Assembly: GCA_002345575.1 (NCBI GenBank)
Contig: DDVX01000012.1
Span: forward strand, 219,924-283,923
Reading direction: 5' to 3'
Length of the DNA stretch: 64,000 nt
Origin: Stutzerimonas stutzeri
GTDB taxonomy: Bacteria > Pseudomonadota > Gammaproteobacteria > Pseudomonadales > Pseudomonadaceae
Shown: positions 46,632 to 55,078 of the stretch, one piece after another
How the letters are laid out: each line of letters begins with the position of its first letter
How positions within the stretch are numbered: position 1 is the first letter of the stretch
Notes under the pieces: model-generated
Databases searched by the model: none
Seen by the model: the letters and a program-made list of their open reading frames with translations, nothing else
Told to the model about the DNA's origin: nothing
Program-made: the position numbers and the translations under genes

Positions 46632-47795
46632 AACAACCCATCCCGCTGGCTACTCATGCTGGCTCTGGTGCTAGCCGCCATCAATCTGCGTCCTGGTATC
46701 ACTTCTTTTGCGCCGCTGATCGAGCGTGTTGCCGAGGCGCTTGACCTCAGTCGCGGCCTGGTCAGCCTAACCACCGCTCTGCCGGTGTTGTTGATGGGGC
46801 TGCTAGCGCCATGGGCGCCACGCCTTGCGGTGCGTTTCGGGCTGGAGCGGACCATTGCTGGTTGCCTGGGGCTGATCGCCATAGCTTTGTCGCTGCGCGT
46901 TCTAGGTGATAACGCGGTACTGCTGATCGTCACGGCAGCCATGGTCGGTGCCGGTATTGCCGTCGCCGGCCCGCTGCTGTCGGGCTTCATCAAGCGCTAT
47001 TTCCTTGATCGCATTGGCAAGACTGCCGCCTTCTATTCCCTGAGCATGGCCATCGGCGGCACCATCGGCGTGGTGCTGACCGTACCTGCGATGCAATGGC
47101 TGGGAGGGCGCTGGACCTGGGCGCTGGCTCTCTGGGCGATTCCCGCCGTGTTGGCGCTGTTGATATGGTTGCGCTTGCCGAATCAGCCGGAAGCGCCCAG
47201 CGAAAGCCGTGCGGGGCTGCCCTGGAATCAGCCGAGAGCCTGGCTCGTGAGTGGCTATTTTGCACTGCAGGCGGGGCTGTTCTACGCGCTGACTACCTGG
47301 CTGGTGGCGCGTTATCACGAGGCCGGCTTCAGTCTGACGCAGGGCAATGCGTTCTTCAGCGCCTTTATGCTGATCGGTTTGCCGAGTGCCTTTGCGTTGC
47401 CCTGGGTGGCGCAGCGTTTTGGTAATCGACACCTGCTGATGTCTGCCTGCGGTGTGATTGCGACCACGTCACTGTTGTTGATCGCCTGGGCGCCCCAGGT
47501 TCAGCCCCTGGTGGTCTGCATGCTGCTGGGGGTGGCCCTGAACGGGACGTTCTCACTGGCGATGCTGCTGCCCATGTATGAAGCCGGCTCACCGCTAGCG
47601 GTCAGTCGCCTGACAGCGATGATGCTCTGTACCGGATATTGCCTGGCGTGTCTGTCGCCGGTACTGATCGGTCTGGGCCGTGATCTGGCCGGTGATTATC
47701 GTGTGCCGTTCCTGGTGCTCGCAGGAATGTCGGCGACGATGTCGGTGCTGGCAATGGGGCTTGCGCCACCTCGACGTGAGCAGCCGGCTGGCTAA
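46632..47795 (+). CDS. MFS transporter of the CynX/NimT type
   Basis: 387 residues from GTG 46632, which has AGGA eight bases upstream and puts a short tail before the first membrane helix (SRWLLMLALVLAAINLRPGI). A GTG at 46590 behind a G-rich stretch would add 14 residues and is equally possible. Twelve hydrophobic segments; the LRPGITS motif after helix 1 is typical of the cyanate/2-nitroimidazole-transporter group. Direction and substrate unknown. Confidence 0.85.
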   Translation, partial: NNPSRWLLMLALVLAAINLRPGITSFAPLIERVAEALDLSRGLVSLTTALPVLLMGLLAPWAPRLAVRFGLERTIAGCLGLIAIALSLRVLGDNAVLLIVTAAMVGAGIAVAGPLLSGFIKRYFLDRIGKTAAFYSLSMAIGGTIGVVLTVPAMQWLGGRWTWALALWAIPAVLALLIWLRLPNQPEAPSESRAGLPWNQPRAWLVSGYFALQAGLFYALTTWLVARYHEAGFSLTQGNAFFSAFMLIGLPSAFALPWVAQRFGNRHLLMSACGVIATTSLLLIAWAPQVQPLVVCMLLGVALNGTFSLAMLLPMYEAGSPLAVSRLTAMMLCTGYCLACLSPVLIGLGRDLAGDYRVPFLVLAGMSATMSVLAMGLAPPRREQPAG

Positions 47796-47913
47796 GCAGG
47801 CAACTGTGGCCTGCATCACTTTGCGAACGGTGAAGCCCGGTAGCAGCCGGTCCGGTGCTGGAACGAGGGCAAGAATTGGTTGAACATGTCGGGCTTTCCT
47901 CTGGAGTGAGCCT

Positions 47914-48336
47914 GTGGAGCCAGAATCCATCGTCTACGGCAGCATCCGCGACTGGCCTTCCGCCGATATCGAGCAGGGCCGCATGCGTCGTGCAGTCAAC
48001 CGCCGTGCGCTGGATAATCTGCCGCAAGGAGAGGGCTGGCCCTTCCTCGGGCGGGAGATGTTTTCCTTCTGCGAGGACGCCGGTCTGTACCAGACCCAAG
48101 TGATTCACTTCGGCGCCAGCTATCGGGCCGTGGAATACGAATGGGCACTGTGGGTGCGTCACTTCGAAGCGCTGCTTGATGAGCTCTACTGGACCAGCGC
48201 CGTAGTCCATCTGGAAACTGAGCTTAACGGTACTCACACCTTCCGCTGGGAAACCGAAAGCGGCTCGCACAGCCCACACCAGCGTGATCTGCGCATGCGC
48301 TGCGCCTGGGAGCGTGACGGCGGAGTGCTGGGTTGA
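47914..48336 (+). CDS. Conserved hypothetical protein
   Basis: 140 residues from GTG 47914, with GGAG eight bases upstream (TGGAGTGAGCCTGTG). The composition is that of a folded cytosolic protein: Trp/Tyr-rich, acidic (YEWALWVRHFEALLDELYW). No domain recognised; I believe similar proteins occur only among pseudomonads, but this cannot be checked here. No neighbour suggests a role. Confidence 0.7.
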   Translation: MEPESIVYGSIRDWPSADIEQGRMRRAVNRRALDNLPQGEGWPFLGREMFSFCEDAGLYQTQVIHFGASYRAVEYEWALWVRHFEALLDELYWTSAVVHLETELNGTHTFRWETESGSHSPHQRDLRMRCAWERDGGVLG

Positions 48337-48422
48337 AGCGATTTTCAAGCCTGCAGATGCCGAATTTCTGCCAGCGGCGCACAACAGCCGAACAAGTTCG
48401 GTCCTAGGCCCAAAACTCTTCC

Positions 48423-48653
48423 TCAATCATCCAGCCACTCTCTCGGCACCTCGTGCTTGAGTGCCAGCTGACATTGCTGGTGCTCCACATCGAAGATGAT
48501 CACCGCAGTGCCCTTTTCCAGCGCGCGACGCACCCGCTCGACCCGTATTTGTAGCGGGGTTTCGTCGCCATTGTCGGTGCCGTCGCGGGTGACGAAGTCC
48601 TCGATCAGGCGGGTGAGTGTTTCGGGTTCGAGCTGGTCGTAAGGAATGAGCAT
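48423..48653 (-). CDS. yheU: YheU-family protein
   Basis: 76 residues of the UPF0270/YheU family: MLIPYDQLEPETLTRLIEDF then VTRDGTDNGD, the family's start. Cytoplasmic and small, of unknown function. It converges with the hypothetical gene at 47914. The MITE-like element begins 53 bases upstream of its start. Confidence 0.93.
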   Translation of the reverse strand: MLIPYDQLEPETLTRLIEDFVTRDGTDNGDETPLQIRVERVRRALEKGTAVIIFDVEHQQCQLALKHEVPREWLDD

Positions 48654-48705
48654 GTTTTTTCGAGGACGGCTGATAACGGGCGGGCAAGGATACAGGCAGG
48701 CCGTT

Positions 48706-48913
48706 TAGTAGGCCGTCAAAAACTACCTGCGTTGGCAATACTGCGTTAAAACAAGCTCGGAAAGCCGCTTGCGGCTAACGCGCCTCAGCGCGGCCCGAAG
48801 GGCGAACGAAGTGAGTAATGCTCATTTAGAACACTAAACTCGTACGCGAGTCGGTCCGTTCCTCGCCTATTTTGACTCGCCTGCCTCGCCTACATTTTTT
48901 CAACGACCTGCTA
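48706..48913. mobile_element. MITE-like non-coding inverted-repeat element
   Basis: About 208 bases with no coding frame. The left end reads TAGTAGGCCGTCAAAAA and the reverse of the right end reads TAGCAGGTCGTTGAAAAA, giving imperfect terminal inverted repeats of about 17 bases. Inside are several short palindromes (CCGCTTGCGG, CTCGTACGCGAG, AGCGCGGCCCGAAGGGCGA). A related end is seen at 57085. No transposase; probably mobilised in trans. The right end overlaps the stop codon of the peptidase gene. A target duplication is not clear. A partial second copy of the left-end motif (AGGCCGTTTAG) lies just outside at 48697. Confidence 0.7.
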
Positions 48914-50113
48914 GTCGTCTTTCCTGCCCTCTGCAGGCCTCTCCAGAATTGCATCGACCGGCGGCACCCGGGTGTCGTTCTCCATCTGCGTATCGTGTTC
49001 CAGCTGATGACTAAAGCTTTCCAGGGAGTCCTGGGAGGCATGGGCGTCGCTGGGAAATACCGGCGGGCTGAGCAGATAGGCGCTGACCAGCCGGCTCAGG
49101 GCCAACAAGCTGTCGATATGGGTGCGCTCGTACCCATGGGTGGCATCGCAGCCGAACGCCAGCAGCGCGGTGCGAATATCATGGCCGGCGGCAATCGCTG
49201 ACTGGGCATCGCTGTGGTAATAGCGAAACAGGTCGCGACGTACCTGGATATCGTTGCTGGTCGCCAGCTTTAGCAGGTGACGCGAGAGGTGGTAATCATA
49301 GGGGCCGCCCGAATCCTGCATGGCGACGGTGACGGCATGTTCACTAGAGGCTTGGCCTTTGGCAGCCGGAGCGATGTCGATACCGACGAACTCACTGACG
49401 TCCCAAGGTAGCGCGCCTGCGGCACCGGACCCGGTTTCCTCGGTGATGGTGAACAGCGGATGGCAATCGATGGGGAGTTCCTGCCCGCTTTCGACGACCG
49501 CTTTCAGCGCCGTCAGCAGGGCAGCCACGCCGGCCTTGTCGTCCAGGTGTCGGGCGCTGATATAGCCGCTGTCGGTGAATTCCGGCATCGGGTCGAACGC
49601 GACGAAATCACCCACGTTGATGCCCAGTGCCAGGGTTTCGTCGAGACTGTTGGTCCGGGCATCCAGGCGCAGTTCAACGTGGTCCCAGCTGATGGGCATG
49701 GTGTCGACCTCGGTATTGAAGGCATGCCCCGAGGCGAGCAGGGGCAGCACGCTGCCGCGAATGACGCCCTCGTCGGTAAAGACGCTGACGCGGCTGCCTT
49801 CGGCGAAGCGGCTCGACCAGCAGCCTACCGGCGAAAGGCTCAGACGCCCGCTGTCACGCACCTCGCGTACGCTGGCGCCAATGGTGTCCAGGTGCGCGGC
49901 GATGGCACGGTCCGGGCTGTCCTGGCGCCCTTTGAGCGTGGCGCGGATGGTGCCGCGCCGGGTCAGCTCGAAGGGGATGCCAAGTTCCTTAAGGCGTTCG
50001 GCAACATAGCGCACGATAGTGTCGGTAAAGCCGGTGGGACTGGGAATAGCGAGGGTTTCCAGCAACACGCGCTGCAGGTAATTGATGTCTGGCTCGGGAA
50101 TGCGGTTGGTCAC
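48911..50113 (-). CDS. M42-family peptidase of the NAGGN osmoprotectant operon
   Basis: 400 residues. M42 metal-site motifs: AHLDT (about 72-76), the RHLDDKAG segment (about 188-195), and ITEETGSGAAG with the catalytic Glu (about 222-232). It is the hydrolase that accompanies NAGGN synthesis genes, perhaps degrading the dipeptide or a precursor (inference). Third gene of the operon, 18 bases after the synthetase. The stop TAG (48911-48913) is the outermost triplet of the MITE-like element, and the tail ERPAEGRKDD may be altered by the insertion. Confidence 0.92.
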   Translation of the reverse strand: MTNRIPEPDINYLQRVLLETLAIPSPTGFTDTIVRYVAERLKELGIPFELTRRGTIRATLKGRQDSPDRAIAAHLDTIGASVREVRDSGRLSLSPVGCWSSRFAEGSRVSVFTDEGVIRGSVLPLLASGHAFNTEVDTMPISWDHVELRLDARTNSLDETLALGINVGDFVAFDPMPEFTDSGYISARHLDDKAGVAALLTALKAVVESGQELPIDCHPLFTITEETGSGAAGALPWDVSEFVGIDIAPAAKGQASSEHAVTVAMQDSGGPYDYHLSRHLLKLATSNDIQVRRDLFRYYHSDAQSAIAAGHDIRTALLAFGCDATHGYERTHIDSLLALSRLVSAYLLSPPVFPSDAHASQDSLESFSHQLEHDTQMENDTRVPPVDAILERPAEGRKDD

Positions 50114-50130
50114 TTGTACTCCTGCTCAGG

Positions 50131-51888
50131 TTATTGGGGGTGACCCAGGCTGGCGCTGTGACTCAGCGGAAACAGCAGGTCGATAAAGCGTTCGGCGGTA
50201 GGTTGCGGGTGATGATTGGCCAGGCCCACACGCTCGTTGGCTTCGATAAAGACATAGTCGGGCTGATCCGGCGCCGCGACCAGCAGGTCCAGCCCGACCA
50301 CCGGAATATCCAGTGCTCGCGCTGCGTGAACAGCGGCTTCAACCAGCAGGGGATGCAGCTGCTCGGTGACATCTTCGAGGGTGCCGCCAGTGTGCAGGTT
50401 GGCGGTACGGCGAACCGTCAGATGCTGGCCGCAGGGCAGGACGCTGTCGTAGTCAAAGCCGGCATCCTGCAGGCAACGCAGGGTTTCGTCGTCCATCGGA
50501 ATGCAGCTTTCACCGCCCGTGGCCGCCTGGCGCCGGCGGCTCTGTGCCTCGATCAGCTTGCCGATGCTGTGGTTACCATCGCCGACGACTTCCGCAGGAC
50601 GACGAATGGCTGCGGCGACCACTTCATAACCGATCACCACGATGCGCAGATCGTGCCCTGGGTGGAAGCTTTCCAGCAGGACGCGCTGGTCAAATTGGCG
50701 CGCACGGACAATGGCCTCTTCGACTTCCTCGGCGGTGCGCAGGTCTACCGAGACGCCGTTGCCCTGTTCTCCATCTACGGGCTTGACCACCAGGCTGCCG
50801 TGTTCATGCAAAAAGGCTGCGTTGTCTTCGGCGGAGCCCGCCAGGCGATGGGCGGGCAGAGTCAGGCCGGCACGCGCCAAGGTGCGATGGGTCAGACTCT
50901 TGTCCTGACACAGCGTCATGCTTACTGCAGAGGTCAGGTCCGATAGCGATTCGCGGCAGCGCACACGCCGGCCGCCTTGAGTGAGGGTGAAGAGGCCGGC
51001 TTCGGCATCATCGATACTGACTTCGATGCCGCGCCGGCGTGCCTCGTCGACGATGATCCGGGCGTAAGGATTGAGCGTGGCTTCAGGAGCTGGGCCTAAG
51101 AACAGCGGCTGGTTGAAGCTGTTCTTACGTTTGACGGTGAAGGTTTGCAAGTCACGGAAACCAAGTTTGGCGTAGAGCGCCTTGGCCTGGTGATTGTCAT
51201 GCAGCACCGACAGATCCAGATAGGCCAGGCCGCGGCCCATGCACTGTTCGATCAGGTGCCGCACCAACGCCTCGCCGACGCCGGGACGTGTGCAGCTGGG
51301 GGCGACCGCCAGGCACCAGAGGCTGGAGCCGTGTTCCGGATCGTTGAAGGCTTTATGGTGATTGATGCCCATGACACTACCGATGACCTGCCCGCTGTCC
51401 TCGTCTTCAGCCAGCCAGTAGACCGGCCCGCCTTCTTCGCGTGGTGTGCAACGCTCGGGGTCGACCGGCAGCATGCCGCGTGACTGATAAAGGGAGTTGA
51501 TGGCCTTCCAGTCCGCTTCGCTTTGCGCGCGGCGAATGCTAAAACCGCGAAATCTACGCCGTGCCGGTCGGTAGTCGGTGAACCAGATGCGCAGGGTGTC
51601 GGAGGGATCGAGAAAGAGTTGTTGCGGCGCATGGGCGAGTACCTGATGCGGCGCGGCGACATATAGAGCGATGTCGCGTTCGCCTGCCTGTTCGCCCAGC
51701 AGGTCAGCCGCCAGTTCAGCCGGCTCGGCATAGGTGTGGCCGACCAGAATCCGCCCCCAGCCGCAATGCAGGGTGACCGGGCCGGGTTGTTCGGTCTGTC
51801 CATCACCAGCCAGACGCGCCTGCAGCCGCTCGTAGGTTGGTGCCTGGCCGCGCAACAATCGCTGTCCGTATGCTTGAGACTTCTGCAT
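50131..51888 (-). CDS. ngg: N-acetylglutaminylglutamine synthetase (GNAT + ATP-grasp)
   Basis: 585 residues from ATG 51888 behind GGGAAG; the frame extends upstream into the amidotransferase. The N-terminal third carries a GNAT acetyltransferase (about 100-245, with VAPSCTRPGVGEALVRHLIE as the acetyl-CoA loop). The rest is an ATP-grasp ligase (about 290-570, with VVKPVDGEQGNGVSVDL and the DLLVAAPDQPDYVFIEANER metal-binding end). It acetylates and joins two glutamines in the pathway to N-acetylglutaminylglutamine amide, an osmoprotectant in pseudomonads and rhizobia. Middle gene of the three-gene unit. Confidence 0.93.
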   Translation of the reverse strand: MQKSQAYGQRLLRGQAPTYERLQARLAGDGQTEQPGPVTLHCGWGRILVGHTYAEPAELAADLLGEQAGERDIALYVAAPHQVLAHAPQQLFLDPSDTLRIWFTDYRPARRRFRGFSIRRAQSEADWKAINSLYQSRGMLPVDPERCTPREEGGPVYWLAEDEDSGQVIGSVMGINHHKAFNDPEHGSSLWCLAVAPSCTRPGVGEALVRHLIEQCMGRGLAYLDLSVLHDNHQAKALYAKLGFRDLQTFTVKRKNSFNQPLFLGPAPEATLNPYARIIVDEARRRGIEVSIDDAEAGLFTLTQGGRRVRCRESLSDLTSAVSMTLCQDKSLTHRTLARAGLTLPAHRLAGSAEDNAAFLHEHGSLVVKPVDGEQGNGVSVDLRTAEEVEEAIVRARQFDQRVLLESFHPGHDLRIVVIGYEVVAAAIRRPAEVVGDGNHSIGKLIEAQSRRRQAATGGESCIPMDDETLRCLQDAGFDYDSVLPCGQHLTVRRTANLHTGGTLEDVTEQLHPLLVEAAVHAARALDIPVVGLDLLVAAPDQPDYVFIEANERVGLANHHPQPTAERFIDLLFPLSHSASLGHPQ

Positions 51889-51929
51889 GTGGCTTCCCTT
51901 GTTTGTGATGGTCTCGCGAGCGAGGCGAG

Positions 51930-53702
51930 TCAGAGCCCCTGTTCGCTCAGCCATAGGTTGAGTGCCGCCAGTTGCCACAGTTTCGAACCGCGCAGAGGCG
52001 TCAGTTGGCCATCAGGGTCATTAAATAGTTTGTCGAGCATGGCCGGCTCGTAGAGGCCGCGGTCCTGGCTTGGGTCGGTGAGCAGCTCGCGTACCCAGTT
52101 CAGGGTGACGCCCTGCAGGTGCTTTAGGCCGGGTACCGGGAAATAGCCCTTGGGCCGGTCGATGACCTCTGCCGGAATGACCTTGCGTGAGGCTTCCTTA
52201 AGGACGTATTTGCCACCGCCGGGGAGCTTGTATTGCGCCGGGATGCGCGCCGAAAGCTCGGCGACATTGTGATCGAGAAAAGGCACGCGGGCTTCCAGGC
52301 CCCAGGCCATGGTCATGTTGTCCACGCGCTTGACCGGGTCTTCCACCAACATCACGGTGCTGTCGATACGCAGCGCCTTGTCCACTGCTGCGTCGGCACC
52401 GGGATGTGCGAAGTGCTGACGTACGAAGTCGCCGGAGAAATCGCCCTTGACCCACTTCGCCTGCATGGTCTCGGCGTATTCCTCGTAGCTACGGTCGCGG
52501 AAGGCAGCGAGGTAGGCCGCTGCCGGGTCCTCTGCGCCATCGACTTGGGGATACCAGTGATAGCCGGCGAACAGCTCGTCGGCGCCCTGGCCGCTCTGAA
52601 CCACCTTGCAGTGCTTCGATACCTCACGTGACAACAGGTAAAAGGCGATGCAGTCATGGCTGACCATCGGCTCGCTCATAGCCTGGAAGGCGGAGGGCAG
52701 CTGTTCGAGGATTTCTTTTTCCTGGATACGCAACTGGTGGTGGCGCGTCTGGTAGTGGTTGGCGATCAGGTCGGAATACTTGAATTCGTCGCCGCGCTCG
52801 CCGCCGGCATCTTCGAAGCCGATGGAAAAGGTCAACAGGTTGTCCGCCGCGCCGGCTTCGCGGAGCAGGCCGACCAGCAGGCTGGAGTCGACGCCTCCGG
52901 AAAGCAGCACCCCCACGTCAACTGCTGCCCGTTGGCGCAACGCCACAGATTTGCGCAGCGCCGCCAAGGTGCGTTCCTGCCAGTCCTCGAATGTGTAGTT
53001 CTGCTCGTCCTCACGGGCGCCAAATGTCAGCTCCCACCAGCGCTGCTGGTGAGACTTGCCGCTGGCATCGACGCGCATGAAGGTACCTGGCGGCAGCTTC
53101 TCGATTCCGGCGATCATCGTGTCCGGGGCTGGCACTACGGCGTGAAAACTCATGTAGTGGTTGAGCGCCACCGGGTTCAGCACGCCGGCGATATCGCCGC
53201 CCTTGAGCAGCGCTGGCAGGCTGGAAGCGAAGCGCAGCCTATCGCCAGTGAGAGACAAGTACAGCGGCTTAATGCCAAGCCGATCGCGGGCGATGAACAA
53301 TTCCTGCACATCGCGCTGCCAGATGGCGAAGGCGAACATACCGTTCAGGCGTGGCAACAGGGCCTCGCCCCAGGCATGAAAGCCCTTGAGCAGCACCTCG
53401 GTATCACCTTCGGAAAAGAAGCGATAGCCGAGCCCTTCTAGCTCTGCGCGCAGTTCCGGATAGTTGTAGATGGCGCCGTTGAAGACCATGGACAGGCCCA
53501 GCATCGAATCGATCATCGGCTGGCCCGAGGCCTCGCACAGGTCCATGATCTTCAGCCGCCGATGACCCATGGCCATCGGGCCGGCGCTATGAAAGCCGCT
53601 TGCGTCGGGGCCGCGAGCGGTCAGGTGTTGAGTGATGCGTTCAATCGCCGCCAGGTCAGCGGGTCGATTATCGAAACGAAGTTCTCCAGCTATGCCACAC
53701 AC
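51930..53702 (-). CDS. asnO: NAGGN amidotransferase, asparagine-synthase family
   Basis: 590 residues. The start is GTG 53702: the next residue must be Cys (CGIAGELRF), because that cysteine is the Ntn nucleophile after Met removal, and AAGGA lies seven bases upstream. An ATG two bases earlier is out of frame. The glutaminase domain (1-200) and synthetase domain have LLSGGVDSSLLVGLL (about 265-279). It amidates the dipeptide to form NAGGN. First gene of the osmoprotectant operon; the 178 bases before it, up to the LysR gene, should hold its promoter, which I could not identify. Confidence 0.94.
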   Translation of the reverse strand: MCGIAGELRFDNRPADLAAIERITQHLTARGPDASGFHSAGPMAMGHRRLKIMDLCEASGQPMIDSMLGLSMVFNGAIYNYPELRAELEGLGYRFFSEGDTEVLLKGFHAWGEALLPRLNGMFAFAIWQRDVQELFIARDRLGIKPLYLSLTGDRLRFASSLPALLKGGDIAGVLNPVALNHYMSFHAVVPAPDTMIAGIEKLPPGTFMRVDASGKSHQQRWWELTFGAREDEQNYTFEDWQERTLAALRKSVALRQRAAVDVGVLLSGGVDSSLLVGLLREAGAADNLLTFSIGFEDAGGERGDEFKYSDLIANHYQTRHHQLRIQEKEILEQLPSAFQAMSEPMVSHDCIAFYLLSREVSKHCKVVQSGQGADELFAGYHWYPQVDGAEDPAAAYLAAFRDRSYEEYAETMQAKWVKGDFSGDFVRQHFAHPGADAAVDKALRIDSTVMLVEDPVKRVDNMTMAWGLEARVPFLDHNVAELSARIPAQYKLPGGGKYVLKEASRKVIPAEVIDRPKGYFPVPGLKHLQGVTLNWVRELLTDPSQDRGLYEPAMLDKLFNDPDGQLTPLRGSKLWQLAALNLWLSEQGL

Positions 53703-53880
53703 ATGGAATTCCTTACCGGTTTTGCCGTTCGGGAGTGTGACTGGCAGCCTGAGCGCGAAGTTCAGGTTTCCAGACGGTGTGTTGCCGAGGGCTCGTTGAT
53801 TCCTTGGCCCGTCAGCCGTTACAGGGAAACAAAGCCTGGCCTGCCGGTCAAATTTCGAGCAACGGGCCACGCTGGGCTCA

Positions 53881-54735
53881 CTACAGTCGAAACCCTTCGA
53901 TGATGTGCTCGGCCAGCGTTTCGCTGGCTTGTGAGCGATTGCGTTCGCTACGCAGCAACATGATGCTGGCAAGGGGCAGTTCCGGCATGCCTTCAGCCTT
54001 GCCCAGCAGGCGCAGCTCAGGCGGCACCACGCTTTGCAATTGGGCCGAAACTGCCAATCCAGCGCCGACCACGGCTAGCAACGCTGAGAGGCTGGGGCTG
54101 GTATAGGCAACCCGGTAGGCGAGATCCAGACCGTCCAGTGCATTGCACGCCCAGGCCCGGCACAAACAGTCGGTATTGAACATCGCCAAGGGCATCGGGC
54201 GCTGCTCATGGGTGTTGAAACCGGGCGCTTCGGCCCAAACGAAACGCTCGCGCCGCAGCAACTGGCCGATTTCCGTGCCCGGCTCACGGGTCACGATGGA
54301 CAAGTCCAGGTCCCGCCGTTGCAGCAGCAGGAACGAGGGTTCGCAGTGAACCTCGACCTGCACCAGCGGGTAGCTCTGGGCGAAGCGGGAGAGAATCCCA
54401 GGCAGAAAACGCATCACATAGTCATCCGGGGTGCCGATGCGCACCGAGCCGACCATGTGCGGCTCGCGCAGGGTGGTCAGCACCTCGCCGTGCAGCTTGA
54501 GAATCCGGCGTGCGTAACCCAGTAGTACCTGCCCTTCAGGCGTCAGCTTCACCTGGCGGCCATCACGCTCGAACAGGGAGCGCTGCAGCACATCTTCTTC
54601 TAGGCGTTTCATCTGCATGCTGATCGCCGATTGCGTGCGGTTTACTGCCTCCGCCGCACGAGTAAACCCGCCATGATCGGCAATCGCGACAAAGCTGCGC
54701 AGCAGCTCGGCATCAATGCTGGGATAGTTGGCCAT
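53881..54735 (-). CDS. LysR-family transcriptional regulator
   Basis: 284 residues. Winged HTH in residues about 8-65 (GGFTRAAEAVNRTQSAISMQ then MKRLEEDV) and a substrate-binding domain behind it. The pattern is of the LrhA/PecT-like subgroup (start MANYPSIDAELLRSFVAIAD). It lies divergent from a DUF1127 gene, 95 bases away, which is a likely target. The co-directional NAGGN operon behind it begins 178 bases later and is separate. Confidence 0.93.
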   Translation of the reverse strand: MANYPSIDAELLRSFVAIADHGGFTRAAEAVNRTQSAISMQMKRLEEDVLQRSLFERDGRQVKLTPEGQVLLGYARRILKLHGEVLTTLREPHMVGSVRIGTPDDYVMRFLPGILSRFAQSYPLVQVEVHCEPSFLLLQRRDLDLSIVTREPGTEIGQLLRRERFVWAEAPGFNTHEQRPMPLAMFNTDCLCRAWACNALDGLDLAYRVAYTSPSLSALLAVVGAGLAVSAQLQSVVPPELRLLGKAEGMPELPLASIMLLRSERNRSQASETLAEHIIEGFRL

Positions 54736-54830
54736 TCATCAATCTCCGAGATGCATGTCATCAGAAACATTCGTTGGATTGATCGTAATCCCGGCCAGAA
54801 ACTAGCGCCATCCACTTGGAGGGCATGCAG

Positions 54831-55070
54831 ATGAAAGGTCAAAACGCATTTGTGCAAAGGGCTCATTCGTCATCAAGCAGCCTGCAGGCGCTTTCGGTTT
54901 TTTTGCGCAGCGCCTGGAGCCAACTGGTGCGCTGGCAAACGCTTTATCATCAGCGTCAGCAGCTCGCTGCACTCAGCGACGAAATGCTCAAGGACATCGG
55001 ACGCAGCCGCGCCGATGTCGAGACAGAGGTTAATAAACCGTTCTGGGACGATCCGCTGAACCGCCGCTGA
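54831..55070 (+). CDS. DUF1127 small protein
   Basis: 79 residues from ATG 54831, seven bases behind GGAGGG; the earlier ATG 54825 is too close to it. The C-terminal signature RQQLAALSDEMLKDIGRSRAD (about 45-65) defines DUF1127. Small Arg-rich members of this family affect RNA turnover and phosphate/carbon responses in other bacteria, not shown here. It is divergent from the LysR gene, which probably controls it. It converges with mnmC nine bases away. Confidence 0.9.
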   Translation: MKGQNAFVQRAHSSSSSLQALSVFLRSAWSQLVRWQTLYHQRQQLAALSDEMLKDIGRSRADVETEVNKPFWDDPLNRR

Positions 55071-55078
55071 TCAATGAT

